Below are positions 1 to 9,084 of a stretch of 64,000 nt of DNA, one piece after another (the stretch's first letter is position 1; every line of letters begins with the position of its first letter). The notes beneath the pieces were generated by a model. It was not told the DNA's origin, made no database searches, and saw only the letters and a list, made by a program, of their open reading frames with translations. A program made the translations under genes and the position numbers. Source of the stretch: Ralstonia sp. NFACC01 (lineage in GTDB: Bacteria > Pseudomonadota > Gammaproteobacteria > Burkholderiales > Burkholderiaceae); assembly GCF_900115545.1 (NCBI RefSeq), contig NZ_FOWV01000012.1, positions 16,299 through 80,298 of the forward strand, written 5' to 3'.

Positions 1-522
1 CTCGGCCACAGCATGGGCGGATTGATCGTCGCGCGCTTCACCACCGCGCGTATCCGCCCGGTGCGTGGCGTGCTGCTGTCATCGCCCGCGCTGCGCGTGA
101 AATTGCCGCCCGGGGCGGGCATCGTGCGTGGCGTTCTTTCTGCGCTGGCGCCCAAGCTGGCGGTGCCCAATCCGGTGGACCCAGCCAAGCTCTCGCATGA
201 CCCGAGCATTGCGCCGGCCTATCGAGCGGACCCGCTGGTGCAGGGCACAATCAGCGCATCATTGCTGGAGTTCATGCTCAATGCGATCACGCAGGCGCAG
301 CAGGATGCGCCGCGCCTGGAAGCGCCGATGCTGCTGATGGCGGGTGGTGCGGATTCGATTGTCGATCCTTCCGGCAGCCGGGATTTCTATGCGAATGCGC
401 CCGAGGATCTGCGGACCTTGGCGTGGTTCGACAAGGGCTATCACGAGATCTTCAACGAAGCAGAACCGCTGCGTAGTGAGGTGTTTGGGAAGATGACGGA
501 GTGGCTCCATAGCCGGATTTGA
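1..522 (+). CDS. Alpha/beta hydrolase (monoacylglycerol lipase-like), 5' end outside window
   Basis: This is the C-terminal 173 residues of a serine hydrolase; the reading frame is open from base 1. The fragment begins with the nucleophile elbow LGHSMGG. A likely catalytic Asp follows in GGADSIVDP and a His in GYHEIFNE, so the Ser-Asp-His triad appears complete. The pattern fits the lysophospholipase/monoacylglycerol lipase (Hydrolase_4) family, cytoplasmic enzymes that cleave acyl esters. The substrate cannot be told from sequence. Confidence 0.8.
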   Translation, partial: LGHSMGGLIVARFTTARIRPVRGVLLSSPALRVKLPPGAGIVRGVLSALAPKLAVPNPVDPAKLSHDPSIAPAYRADPLVQGTISASLLEFMLNAITQAQQDAPRLEAPMLLMAGGADSIVDPSGSRDFYANAPEDLRTLAWFDKGYHEIFNEAEPLRSEVFGKMTEWLHSRI

Positions 523-620
523 TCTTTTTGAAACCCCATCCGCCTTTCATGTGCGGACGGTGTGGTTTCGTTAGCCCAAGCGACGCACGTTTGAAACGGA
601 GCACGTAAGTGCAACTGCTC

Positions 621-1196
621 TTAGTCGCATGGCTTGTCTCCCGAATACGACTCGACGATTTGCCCCGCTAGATTGTCTTGGGCTCTCGCTTGAGCATGCA
701 GCCGGTCACGGGTATTGAGGTACATCGCGTGAACGTCCTTGGTGGCATCCAGCCATGGGGGGCCGAACTCGCTGCGAGCGCAGGCGAAAGAGCGCCATAG
801 TTCCTGTGCAGCGAGCTGAGCCCGTTCTGGGGTCGTGGCTGTCAGCGTGAAGTTCTGCTGGGCTTTTGCATACTGCATCATCGCTGCCCGTTGTGCCGAA
901 TTCGGATACGTTTTCTCGATGTAATGCTCGATGTCGTCGCGTATGCCGTTTTTATTGGCGTCGATGCCGGCGATGGAAGCGTCGAAATCCCTCGATTTCA
1001 CGCCGGGACGGCCAGCTTGATTTTCGACCGTGCCAACCTGTGGGTTCAGTACGGAACTCTTGCTGGCTTGAAGGGCGCTGGATGTTGTTGCGCCGGTTAC
1101 CCGGTTCTGACCATCGCCCTCGCTTCGGGATGAGAAAGACCACCAAGCAGCGGCAACTGAGCACACGGCAACCGCGGCCACGATGCTTGCCTTCAC
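621..1196 (-). CDS. Small exported or membrane-anchored protein with an EF-hand-like loop
   Basis: 191 residues, no family recognised. The GTG start at 1196 is chosen because a strong AAGGAGGGAGAC ribosome-binding site lies directly in front of it. Residues 3-20 form a hydrophobic signal or anchor segment, followed by a low-complexity Ser/Gly/Gln stretch to about residue 65, so the rest is probably periplasmic. Residues 79-90 (DANKNGIRDDIE) match the calcium-loop pattern DxNxNGxxDDxE. The C-terminal half is helical-looking, with Cys near residues 138 and 190. It stands alone, convergent with the hydrolase upstream. Function unknown. Confidence 0.7.
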   Translation of the reverse strand: MKASIVAAVAVCSVAAAWWSFSSRSEGDGQNRVTGATTSSALQASKSSVLNPQVGTVENQAGRPGVKSRDFDASIAGIDANKNGIRDDIEHYIEKTYPNSAQRAAMMQYAKAQQNFTLTATTPERAQLAAQELWRSFACARSEFGPPWLDATKDVHAMYLNTRDRLHAQARAQDNLAGQIVESYSGDKPCD

Positions 1197-1741
1197 GTCT
1201 CCCTCCTTTTGCGGGGCGTTTGGCTCATTACCCGCGCTAGACTTTTATTTGAATGCGTTTCTGGAACGTAGGAAAACGGGCAAGCGGGTGCAAGTCGGGC
1301 GTGCGAAATTTCGCTGAGCATTGCCTTATATCCGGGATGGCAAGGCTGCCGCATCCAGCTGCCGTGGGCCTCACCGTGACGTTGTCCCGCAGGCGCAGTG
1401 CTGCGTCCGCCAAGATCTCGCGACTACGAGGAAAAGTGCAGGGACATCGGAGACGTATTCCAGCGAAGGCTGCTTAAGCGCCCCGCATCGCCTTTGGTGA
1501 CCAGCCTCAACGCTGTACCGAGACGGTGGGAGGCGAATCCGTGCACAATGGCTTTTCGCCGGTGGGATGGAGCCGCAGCCTCAGCAAACCAACAAGGTGG
1601 CCGTCCCTGCAAGATGGCGTTTTTCTTTGCTTACGTTTTTTGGCAAAGATATAGAAAGTGAGTTAGCTCGGCAGGACATGAAACAAGGGTTGCACCACAA
1701 CAATAAAAACCAATAACACCAAGGAAAAGAAGCACGGAGAC
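1197..1741. other. Gene-poor stretch with a decayed repeat end
   Basis: 545 bases without a convincing gene. Short open frames exist on both strands, but none has a good ribosome-binding site or recognisable protein. The last ~130 bases hold a degenerate copy of the right end of the repeat seen at 52291 and 63502. The 20 bases before 1742 carry the ribosome-binding site (GGAGAC) of the GMC oxidoreductase. Confidence 0.6.
1613..1692 (+). repeat. Decayed solo right end of the palindromic repeat family
   Basis: The segment matches the last ~75 bases of the repeat at 63502-64000 in order: TTCTTTGCTTAC, then TGGCAAAGA, GAAAGTGAGT, GGCAGGA, and ATGAAACAAGGGTTG. There are several substitutions and small indels. 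No left arm is visible upstream, so this is a half element or a strongly eroded copy. Confidence 0.7.
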
Positions 1742-3376
1742 ATGGAAACCTACGACTACATCATCATCGGTGCAGGGTCCGCAGGCTGCGTCCTCGCTAA
1801 CCGGCTGACTCGTGACCCCGACGTTTCGGTCCTGCTGCTCGAAGCGGGCGGCAAGGACGATTACCACTGGATCCACATCCCCGTCGGCTATCTGTATTGC
1901 ATCGGCAACCCACGCACCGACTGGCTCTATCGCACCCGCGAAGAACCCGGCCTGAATGGCCGCTCGCTCGGCTATCCGCGTGGCCGTGTGCTGGGTGGGT
2001 GCTCGTCGATCAACGGGATGATCTACATGCGTGGCCAGCGCGAGGATTACGACGGTTGGGCTGCCATCACCGGCGACGATTCATGGAAGTGGGATGCCGT
2101 GCTGCCCTTGTTCAAGGCCAGTGAGAACCATCATGGCGGCGCGAACGCATGGCACGGCGCGAACGGCGAATGGCGCGTCGAGCCGCAACGCCTGCACTGG
2201 CAGGTGCTGGAGACCTTCATCGAAGCGGCTGTACAGGCGGGCATCCCGCGCACGAGCGACTTCAATCGCGGAGACAACTTCGGCGTCGGCTATTTCGAGG
2301 TCAACCAGAAACGCGGCATTCGTTGGAATACCGCCAAGGGTTTTCTGCGCCCAGCATCGCAGCGGCCGAACCTGACGATCGTCACGGGTGCGCAAGTGCG
2401 AGCGCTGACGTTTGATGGCAAGCGCTGCACCGGCGTGACCTATCGCGGGGCAGGGCAGGACTACACGGTGGCCGCGCGCGAAGAGGTGATTCTTTCGGCC
2501 GGCGCGATCAATTCGCCGCAGTTGCTGGAGCTGGCGGGCATCGGCCAGCCGGAGCGTCTGCAGGCGCTTGGCATTCCGGTGCGCCAGGCATTGCCGGGTG
2601 TGGGAGAAAACCTGCAGGACCATCTGCAACTGCGCAGCGTGGTCAAGGTGAACGGCGTGCCCACGCTCAACACGCGCGCTTCCAACTGGTGGGGCAAGGC
2701 GCTCATCGGCATGCAATACGCGTTCAACCAGAGCGGGCCGATGAGCATGGCGCCGTCGCAGCTGGGCGTGTTCGCGCGCTCGAATCCGCATGTTTCGCGG
2801 CCCGATGTGGAATACCACGTGCAGCCGCTGTCGCTCGACAAGTTCGGCGATCCGCTGCACGCGTTCAATGCGTTTACCGCGAGCGTGTGCAATCTGCGGC
2901 CAACTTCGCGCGGCACGGTGCATGTCACATCCGCCGATCCGTTTGCGGCGCCGACCATCGCGCCGAACTACTTGTCCACAGAGGAAGACCGCAAGGTCGC
3001 GGCCGATTCGCTGCGCCTCACGCGCCGCATCGTTGCACAGCCGGCCTTGGCGCAATACAAGCCCGAGGAGTACCTGCCTGGCGCGGCGTTCCAAACCGAC
3101 GAGGAACTTGCCCGCGCCGCCGGCGAGATCGGCACGACCATCTTCCACCCGGTCGGCACATGCCGCATGGGGCGCGCCGATGATGCAAACGCGGTGGTCG
3201 ACGCCCAACTGCGCGTGCGCGGCATCGAGGGGCTGCGGGTGGTCGACGCGTCCGTCATGCCGACGATTACCTCGGGCAATACCAACTCGCCGACGATCAT
3301 GATTGCGGAGAAGGCGAGCGAGATGATCCGTGCCGCGCGCAAGGCCCGTGCCCGCGGCGAGGCCGTGCCAGCCTGA
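1742..3376 (+). CDS. GMC family FAD-dependent oxidoreductase (choline dehydrogenase-like)
   Basis: 544 residues, the usual size for the glucose-methanol-choline family. The N-terminal dinucleotide fold GAGSAG (residues 10-15) binds FAD. The GMC signature region RGRVLGGCSSINGM lies near residues 80-93. The C-terminal active-site His is seen in IFHPVGTCRMG, with the NTNSPT motif shortly after. These enzymes oxidise an alcohol to an aldehyde or beyond. It precedes a Liv-type ABC importer on the same strand by 245 bp, so it could act on the imported compound, but that is inference. The start has GGAGAC four to nine bases upstream. Confidence 0.88.
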   Translation: METYDYIIIGAGSAGCVLANRLTRDPDVSVLLLEAGGKDDYHWIHIPVGYLYCIGNPRTDWLYRTREEPGLNGRSLGYPRGRVLGGCSSINGMIYMRGQREDYDGWAAITGDDSWKWDAVLPLFKASENHHGGANAWHGANGEWRVEPQRLHWQVLETFIEAAVQAGIPRTSDFNRGDNFGVGYFEVNQKRGIRWNTAKGFLRPASQRPNLTIVTGAQVRALTFDGKRCTGVTYRGAGQDYTVAAREEVILSAGAINSPQLLELAGIGQPERLQALGIPVRQALPGVGENLQDHLQLRSVVKVNGVPTLNTRASNWWGKALIGMQYAFNQSGPMSMAPSQLGVFARSNPHVSRPDVEYHVQPLSLDKFGDPLHAFNAFTASVCNLRPTSRGTVHVTSADPFAAPTIAPNYLSTEEDRKVAADSLRLTRRIVAQPALAQYKPEEYLPGAAFQTDEELARAAGEIGTTIFHPVGTCRMGRADDANAVVDAQLRVRGIEGLRVVDASVMPTITSGNTNSPTIMIAEKASEMIRAARKARARGEAVPA

Positions 3377-3621
3377 CGCCGGTTCCGATACCGATGACAC
3401 GGGCGTGACACACCGCCCGTGTCATATGAATACGCAATCCGCATTGCCCCGATAGGTAACTCTACGTAACTCCCTCCTGTGAGGCGGAAAGCCAATACCG
3501 GTGCGGGTTTCCGGGGCGTAAGCGGGGTGTAATCGTCTCGGTAAAAACCCCGATGTTTTGCAACGCAACAGCCGTTGACAATCATCCGCACCATAAAAAG
3601 GGCGGGAGACAAGAGGGAATC

Positions 3622-4392
3622 ATGGCGCAGGACATCATTCTCGAAACGCGTGGACTGACCAAGGGCTTCAAAGGCTTTACCGCCGTGTCCGACGTCAACC
3701 TGCGCGTGCAGCGTGGGTCCATCCATGCGCTCATCGGCCCGAACGGTGCCGGCAAGACGACCTGTTTCAACCTGCTGACCAAATTCCTGGTGCCCACGCG
3801 CGGCACGATTCTGTTCAACGGCGTCGATATCACCTCGGAAAAGCCGGCGCAGATCGCACGCCGTGGCGTCATCCGTTCGTTTCAGATCTCCGCCGTGTTT
3901 CCGCATCTGACGGTGATGGAAAACGTTCGCGTGGGGCTGCAGCGGCAGCTCGGTACGGCGTACGCATTCTGGCGCAGCGAGCAGTCGCTCAACAGGCTGA
4001 ACGCGCGTGCGATGGAGCTGCTCGAGCAGGTGGGCCTGACGGAGTTCGCGCACACCGTGACGGTGGAGCTGCCCTACGGCCGCAAGCGCGCCCTGGAAAT
4101 TGCCACCACGCTGGCGATGGAGCCTGAGCTGATGCTGCTCGATGAGCCCACGCAGGGCATGGGCCACGAAGACGTGGACCGCGTGACGGAGCTGATCAAG
4201 CGCGTGGCGCAGGGCCGCACGATCCTGATGGTCGAACACAACATGAACGTGGTCTCGTCCATCGCCGACAAGATCACGGTGCTGCAGCGCGGCCAGATCC
4301 TGGCCGAAGGCCCGTACGAAGACGTCTCGAAGAACCCGCAGGTGATGGAAGCCTATATGGGCACCGCCGATGCGGCGCTGGAAGGCCATTGA
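3622..4392 (+). CDS. livG: Branched-chain amino-acid-type ABC transporter ATPase 1 (LivG-like)
   Basis: 256 residues starting MAQDIILETRGL, with GGGAGACAAGAGGG just before the ATG; an upstream in-frame ATG at 3553 lacks a ribosome-binding site. The Walker A motif is canonical (GPNGAGKTT) and Walker B is LMLLDEPTQGM. The ABC signature is LPYGRKRALEIA, a weak form of LSGGQ, as often in LivG proteins. The switch His is in MVEHNMNV. It energises import through LivHM at the inner membrane. It is the first gene of livG-livF-SBP-livH-livM. The transported substrate (amino acid, amide or urea-like compound) is not determined. Confidence 0.9.
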   Translation: MAQDIILETRGLTKGFKGFTAVSDVNLRVQRGSIHALIGPNGAGKTTCFNLLTKFLVPTRGTILFNGVDITSEKPAQIARRGVIRSFQISAVFPHLTVMENVRVGLQRQLGTAYAFWRSEQSLNRLNARAMELLEQVGLTEFAHTVTVELPYGRKRALEIATTLAMEPELMLLDEPTQGMGHEDVDRVTELIKRVAQGRTILMVEHNMNVVSSIADKITVLQRGQILAEGPYEDVSKNPQVMEAYMGTADAALEGH

Positions 4393-4486
4393 GCCGACTG
4401 ATCGACGCCAATCGATCACGCGACGCGGCTGCATGCCGCGCATCAAACGTAAGCGAACGCTAGACCCGAACACACGAGAACACTGC

Positions 4487-5227
4487 ATGAGCACGCCCGC
4501 GCTCCAGATCAAGGACCTGCACGCCTGGTACGGCGAATCGCACATCCTGCATGGTGTCGACCTGACCGTGAACCGCGGCGAGGTCGTCACGCTGCTCGGC
4601 CGCAATGGCGCGGGCCGCACCACCACGCTGCGCGCCATCATGGGCCTGGTGGGCACGCGCAAGGGCTCCATCGTCGTGCATGACACAAGCGGCCAGGGTG
4701 TGGAAACGATCGACCTGCCGACGCACAAGATCGCCCACTGCGGCATCGGCTACTGCCCCGAAGAGCGCGGCATTTTCTCGAGCCTCTCGTGCGAAGAGAA
4801 CCTGATGCTGCCGCCGGTGCTGAAGGGCCAGGTAGCCAAGACCGGCAATGCTGGCATGAGCATCGAAGAAATCTACGAGATGTTCCCGAACCTGGCGGAG
4901 CGCCGCCAGAGCCAGGGCACGCGCCTGTCGGGCGGCGAACAGCAGATGCTGGCGGTCGGGCGCATCCTGCGCACTGGCGCGAACCTGTTGCTGCTTGACG
5001 AGATTTCCGAAGGACTGGCCCCGGTGATCGTGCAGGCGCTGGCCCGCATGATTCTGATGCTCAAGAAGCGTGGCTACACGGTTGTGATGGTGGAGCAGAA
5101 CTTCCGCTTTGCGGCGCCGCTGGCAGACCGCTTTTATGTGATGGAACACGGCCGCATCGTCGAGCGCTTCGAAGCGGCGCAGTTGCAGGACAAGATGCCG
5201 GTGCTGCACGAGCTGCTCGGCGTTTAA
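4487..5227 (+). CDS. livF: Branched-chain amino-acid-type ABC transporter ATPase 2 (LivF-like) with Arg in Walker A
   Basis: 246 residues beginning MSTPALQIKDL; upstream in-frame residues look non-coding. The signature LSGGEQQMLAVGR is canonical and Walker B is LLLLDEISEGLAP. The Walker A motif reads GRNGAGRTT, so the invariant Lys is Arg at residue 44 (codon 4616-4618). The remaining fold, including the switch His-equivalent region MVEQNFRF, is intact but has Gln where His is usual, as in many LivF proteins. It lies 94 bp after livG and 75 bp before the binding protein. It should form the heterodimeric ATPase with LivG. Confidence 0.9.
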   Translation: MSTPALQIKDLHAWYGESHILHGVDLTVNRGEVVTLLGRNGAGRTTTLRAIMGLVGTRKGSIVVHDTSGQGVETIDLPTHKIAHCGIGYCPEERGIFSSLSCEENLMLPPVLKGQVAKTGNAGMSIEEIYEMFPNLAERRQSQGTRLSGGEQQMLAVGRILRTGANLLLLDEISEGLAPVIVQALARMILMLKKRGYTVVMVEQNFRFAAPLADRFYVMEHGRIVERFEAAQLQDKMPVLHELLGV

Positions 5228-5302
5228 GGCGTTTTCCCGATCGACTTGCAAGACCCATGCGCCAGCGTGATCCGCGGCGCGCACGACACAGGAGACAAGA
5301 CC

Positions 5303-6511
5303 ATGACACTCAAGAAGCTGGCTGGTGCATTGATGGCGGTAGGGCTGGGCGCGGCGGCTTTCGGCGCGCATGCGCAGGTGAGCGGCGACAAGGTGAAGAT
5401 CGGCTACATCACTGATCTCTCGGGTCTGTATGCCGACATCGACGGGCAGGGCGGTGTCGAGGCGGTCAAGATGGCGATCGAGGATGCGGGCGGCAAGGTG
5501 CTCGGCAAGCCGATCGAACTGGTGACGGCCGATCACCAGAACAAAGCCGACATTGCCGCTTCAAAGGCGCGTGAATGGATGGACCAGCAAGGCCTGGACA
5601 TGCTGCTGGGCGGCACGAACTCCGCCACGGGCCTGGCGATGAACAAGGTGGCTTCCGAGAAGAAGCGCGTGTTCATCGACATCGGTGCCGGCACGGCGCG
5701 CCTGACCAACGAAGAGTGCACGCCGTACACGATCCACTATGCCTACGACACCGTGGCGCTGGCGAAGGGCACGGGCAGTGCGGTGGTCAAGCAGGGCGGC
5801 AAGTCGTGGTTCTTCCTGACCGCCGACTACGCCTTCGGCCATTCGCTGGAGAACGACACGACGGCCGTGGTCAAGGCCAACGGTGGCACGGTGGTGGGTT
5901 CAGTCAAGCACCCGCTGTCGGCGTCGGACTTCTCGTCGTACCTGCTGCAGGCGCAGTCGTCCAAGGCGCAGATCCTGGGCCTGGCCAACGCCGGTGGCGA
6001 CACGATCAATTCGATCAAGGCGGCCAAGGAATTCGGCATCACCAAGTCGATGAAGATCGCCGGCCTGCTGATGTTCATCAACGACGTGCACAGCCTGGGC
6101 CTGCAGACAGCCGAGGGCCTGCTGATGACCGACAGCTGGTATTGGGACATGAACGACGCCACGCGCAAGTTCGCCAACCGCTACTTCATGAAGATGAAGA
6201 AGATGCCGAGCAGCTTGCAGGCGGCGGATTACTCGGCGGTGTCGAACTACATCAAGGCCGTGGCGGCTGCCGGCACGGATGATCCGGACAAGGTCATCGC
6301 GCAGCTCAAGAAGACCAAGATCGACGACTTCTACACGAAGGGCTACATCCGCCAGGACGGCCGTGGCATCCACGACATGTACCTGCTGCAGGTGAAGACG
6401 CCGGCCGAATCGAAGAAGCCGTGGGATTACCTGAAGGTCGTGGCCACCATCCCGGGCGAACAGGCGTTCACCACGCCGGCCGAGTCGAAGTGCTCGCTGA
6501 TGAAGAAGTAA
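5303..6511 (+). CDS. Branched-chain amino-acid-type ABC transporter substrate-binding protein
   Basis: 402 residues starting MTLKKLAGALMAVGLG; residues 1-25 form a signal peptide ending AHA-Q, so the mature protein is periplasmic. A ribosome-binding site (AGGAGAC) precedes the ATG. The mature start VKIGYITDLSGLYADIDG is typical of the periplasmic binding protein type 1 (LivJ/LivK, Peripla_BP_6) family. It sits between the ATPases and the permeases of the same importer and is its likely ligand receptor. The ligand cannot be inferred; the length and the neighbouring GMC oxidoreductase leave room for something other than Leu/Ile/Val. Confidence 0.88.
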   Translation: MTLKKLAGALMAVGLGAAAFGAHAQVSGDKVKIGYITDLSGLYADIDGQGGVEAVKMAIEDAGGKVLGKPIELVTADHQNKADIAASKAREWMDQQGLDMLLGGTNSATGLAMNKVASEKKRVFIDIGAGTARLTNEECTPYTIHYAYDTVALAKGTGSAVVKQGGKSWFFLTADYAFGHSLENDTTAVVKANGGTVVGSVKHPLSASDFSSYLLQAQSSKAQILGLANAGGDTINSIKAAKEFGITKSMKIAGLLMFINDVHSLGLQTAEGLLMTDSWYWDMNDATRKFANRYFMKMKKMPSSLQAADYSAVSNYIKAVAAAGTDDPDKVIAQLKKTKIDDFYTKGYIRQDGRGIHDMYLLQVKTPAESKKPWDYLKVVATIPGEQAFTTPAESKCSLMKK

Positions 6512-6594
6512 AAGCGTAGGCAATCCGGCGCCGCTGTCCGTGTGGATGGCGGCGTCATCAACGTTGTTGGTGTGGTGTTCTCTTCCTGACCGCG

Positions 6595-7479
6595 ATGGAA
6601 ATCTTCGGCGTTCCGCTACCGGCCATGCTCAGCCAATTGCTGCTGGGTCTGGTCAACGGTTCCTTCTATGCGATGTTGAGCCTGGGCCTTGCGGTCATCT
6701 TCGGGCTGCTCAACGTCATCAATTTTGCGCACGGCGCACTGTTCATGCTGGGCGCGGTGCTCACGTGGATGGGCTTTTCGTACCTGGGCATCCCGTACTG
6801 GGCGATGCTGGTGCTCTCGCCGCTGGTGATCGGCCTGCTGGGCGTGGTGATCGAACGCACGCTGCTGCGGTTCATCTACAAGCTGGACCATCTCTATGGC
6901 CTGCTGCTCACGCTGGGCGTGACGCTTGTCATCGAAGGCGTGTTCCGCGCCATCTATGGCGTGTCGGGCCTGCCGTACGACACGCCCGAATTGCTGCAGG
7001 GTGCCACGGACCTCGGCTTCATGATGCTGCCGAACTATCGCGCGTGGGTGGTGGTGGCGTCGCTGGCGGTGTGCTTTGCCACGTGGTTCATGATCGAAAA
7101 GACGAAGCTGGGCGCGTACCTGCGCGCCGGCACCGAGAACCCGAAGCTGGTCGAAGCCTTTGGCGTGAACGTGCCGCTGATGGTCACGCTCACCTACGGC
7201 TTTGGCGTGGCGCTGGCGGCGTTTGCTGGCGTGCTGGCTGCGCCCGTCATCCAGATCTCGCCGCTGATGGGGCAGAGCATGATCATCACCGTGTTTGCGG
7301 TGGTGGTGATTGGTGGTATGGGGTCGATTCTCGGTTCGATCGTCACGGGGCTGGGCCTGGGCGTGATCGAGGGGCTGACCAAGGTGTTTTATCCACAGGC
7401 GTCGGCGACCGTGGTGTTCGTGATCATGGTGCTGGTGCTGCTGGTGCGTCCGGCGGGCCTGTTCGGTAAAGAGAAATGA
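6595..7479 (+). CDS. livH: Branched-chain amino-acid-type ABC transporter permease (LivH-like)
   Basis: 294 residues, multi-pass inner-membrane protein with about eight hydrophobic segments. The conserved LivH opening is present: LVNGSFYAMLSLGLAVIFG followed by NVINFAHG. The C-terminal cytoplasmic-loop region with GGMGSILGS is also typical. It lies 83 bp after the binding protein gene, and its stop overlaps the start of livM (ATGA). It forms the translocation pore with LivM. Confidence 0.92.
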   Translation: MEIFGVPLPAMLSQLLLGLVNGSFYAMLSLGLAVIFGLLNVINFAHGALFMLGAVLTWMGFSYLGIPYWAMLVLSPLVIGLLGVVIERTLLRFIYKLDHLYGLLLTLGVTLVIEGVFRAIYGVSGLPYDTPELLQGATDLGFMMLPNYRAWVVVASLAVCFATWFMIEKTKLGAYLRAGTENPKLVEAFGVNVPLMVTLTYGFGVALAAFAGVLAAPVIQISPLMGQSMIITVFAVVVIGGMGSILGSIVTGLGLGVIEGLTKVFYPQASATVVFVIMVLVLLVRPAGLFGKEK

Positions 7480-8480
7480 GCGGCGCGGCCAACATGACCA
7501 ACTCTTCTTCCCTCAAATACGTCCTGTACGGCCTGCTGCTGGTCGCGCTGATCGCCGCACCGCTGGTGGGCGCGTATCCGGTGTTCGTCGCCAAGCTGCT
7601 TTGCTTCGCGCTGTTTGCCTCCGCATTCAACCTGCTGCTGGGCTACACGGGGCTGCTGTCGTTCGGGCATGCGGCGTTCTTTGGTGGCGCGGGCTACGTG
7701 GCCGGCTACATGATGCGCGATCTGCATGTCACCCCTGAACTGGGGTTGCTGGCCGGCACTGCGGCGGGCGCGTTCATCGGATTGATCGTCGGCCTGCTGG
7801 CCATCCGCCGCCAGGGCATCTATTTCGCGATGATCACGCTGGCGCTGGCGCAGATGCTGTACTTCTTCTGCCTGCAGGTGCCGTTCACCGGCGGTGAAGA
7901 TGGCCTGCAAGGCGTGCCGCGCGGCAAGCTGTTCGGTGTGCTGGATCTGTCGTCCGATCTGACGCTGTATTACGTTGTGCTCGTCATCGTTGCGCTGGCG
8001 TTTCTGCTGATCGTGCGCACGATCCACTCGCCGTTCGGACAGATCCTCAAGGCCATCAAGGAGAACGAGCCGCGCGCCACGTCCCTCGGCTACGACACCG
8101 ATCGTTTCAAGCTACTGGCCTTCGTGCTGTCGGCGGCGCTCACGGGCCTGGCCGGCTCGCTTAAGACGCTGGTCCTCGGCTTCGAGACGCTCACCGACGT
8201 GCACTGGTCGATGTCCGGCTCGGTCATCCTGATGACGCTGGTGGGCGGCCTGGGTATCCTGTCGGGCCCGCTGCTGGGCGCGGCGCTGGTGATTGCGCTG
8301 GAAAACAAGCTCGGCGACATCGGCAGCTTCCTGGCTGGCGCCACCGGCATCGACGGCTTCAATATCCTCGGCGAATCGGTCACCACGGTCACGGGTGCGA
8401 TCTTCGTGATCTGCGTGCTGACCTTCCGCCGCGGCATCATGGGCGAAATTGCGGCTCGCGTTCCCTGGTTGCGACGTTGA
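7476..8480 (+). CDS. livM: Branched-chain amino-acid-type ABC transporter permease (LivM-like)
   Basis: 334 residues, multi-pass membrane protein. The LivM hallmark NLLLGYTGLLSFGHAAFFG is present near residues 52-70, and the ATPase-contact loop IKENEPRATSLGYD near residues 192-205. Translation starts at ATG 7476, overlapping the livH stop by four bases, so the two permeases are translationally coupled. It is the last gene of the importer; a terminator follows at 8682. Confidence 0.92.
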   Translation: MSGAANMTNSSSLKYVLYGLLLVALIAAPLVGAYPVFVAKLLCFALFASAFNLLLGYTGLLSFGHAAFFGGAGYVAGYMMRDLHVTPELGLLAGTAAGAFIGLIVGLLAIRRQGIYFAMITLALAQMLYFFCLQVPFTGGEDGLQGVPRGKLFGVLDLSSDLTLYYVVLVIVALAFLLIVRTIHSPFGQILKAIKENEPRATSLGYDTDRFKLLAFVLSAALTGLAGSLKTLVLGFETLTDVHWSMSGSVILMTLVGGLGILSGPLLGAALVIALENKLGDIGSFLAGATGIDGFNILGESVTTVTGAIFVICVLTFRRGIMGEIAARVPWLRR

Positions 8481-8681
8481 CGCCACAATGCGCGAAGATG
8501 CCGGCGAATTTCACCCAGACGGCTGAATTTGGTGCCTCATGCACCGTAAGGGTTTGCTCTAGTTGCTGCATTGCGGTGCATCTTTTACAGTCGCGTTACG
8601 GTTTTCGCACGAGATAAATGAGGCGGGAGCGAGGAGACGACAGCACACACCGCACGTACGGTGGAGATGCAAAATAAATGA

Positions 8682-8715
8682 AGGCCCTGCCAGGCGATCC
8701 CCGGCAGGGCCTTTT
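8682..8715 (+). terminator. Rho-independent terminator after livM
   Basis: A perfect 9-bp stem (GGCCCTGCC at 8683-8691 with GGCAGGGCC at 8703-8711), an 11-base loop and TTTT. It lies between livM on the plus strand and the convergent small gene on the minus strand and may serve both. Confidence 0.75.
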
Positions 8716-8726
8716 AGTTTGTGCGT

Positions 8727-8963
8727 TCAACCGGTGGCGCTTGCCGCCAATAGCGCCCGGCCCCGGGCGCTGACCGTCACCAGATGCAACTCAGGTGGAG
8801 ATCCGGGCGCGCAGTCCACCAGCCCGTCAATGCACGCATCTTCCCAGATCGACAAACGCGGACACGACGTGCGCCACGTTTCCAGCACTTCGGCGTAGGG
8901 CCGGGGCCGCTCGGCCAGCGACTGCAGCAGTTGCAGGGTAAGGGCATGGGTCGGATCGGCCAT
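8727..8963 (-). CDS. Small hypothetical protein, 78 residues
   Basis: Starts MADPTHALTLQLLQSL at 8963 with GGAGCCCG upstream on the minus strand. The frame stays open far upstream, but that part is antisense to the acetyltransferase-like gene and is probably not coding. The protein is soluble, with a pattern (short helices, LSIWEDACIDGLVDC, then a strand-rich end) that could be a small winged-helix fold, but no family is recognised. It is divergent from the next gene. Confidence 0.55.
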   Translation of the reverse strand: MADPTHALTLQLLQSLAERPRPYAEVLETWRTSCPRLSIWEDACIDGLVDCAPGSPPELHLVTVSARGRALLAASATG

Positions 8964-9084
8964 GGCGGGCTCCGGGTGGGGCGACCGATCCATTCTGGTT
9001 CGCGCGCGTTCACAAGAGAAATGCATTCGGTGTCGACGCCTATGCGCGCACTGCATGACAATGGCGCCTTCGCCAAAGCTGCCC

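Noticed and set aside
1253..1661. Short plus-strand open frames in the gene-poor stretch
   Set aside because: No ribosome-binding site and no recognisable protein; Arg/Ser-rich translations typical of non-coding GC-rich DNA.
7389..7397. Perfect TTATCCACA DnaA box inside livH
   Set aside because: A single isolated box within coding sequence; expected occasionally by chance.
8563..8898. Plus-strand frame across the livM terminator
   Set aside because: It crosses a terminator and overlaps the more plausible minus-strand 78-residue gene.
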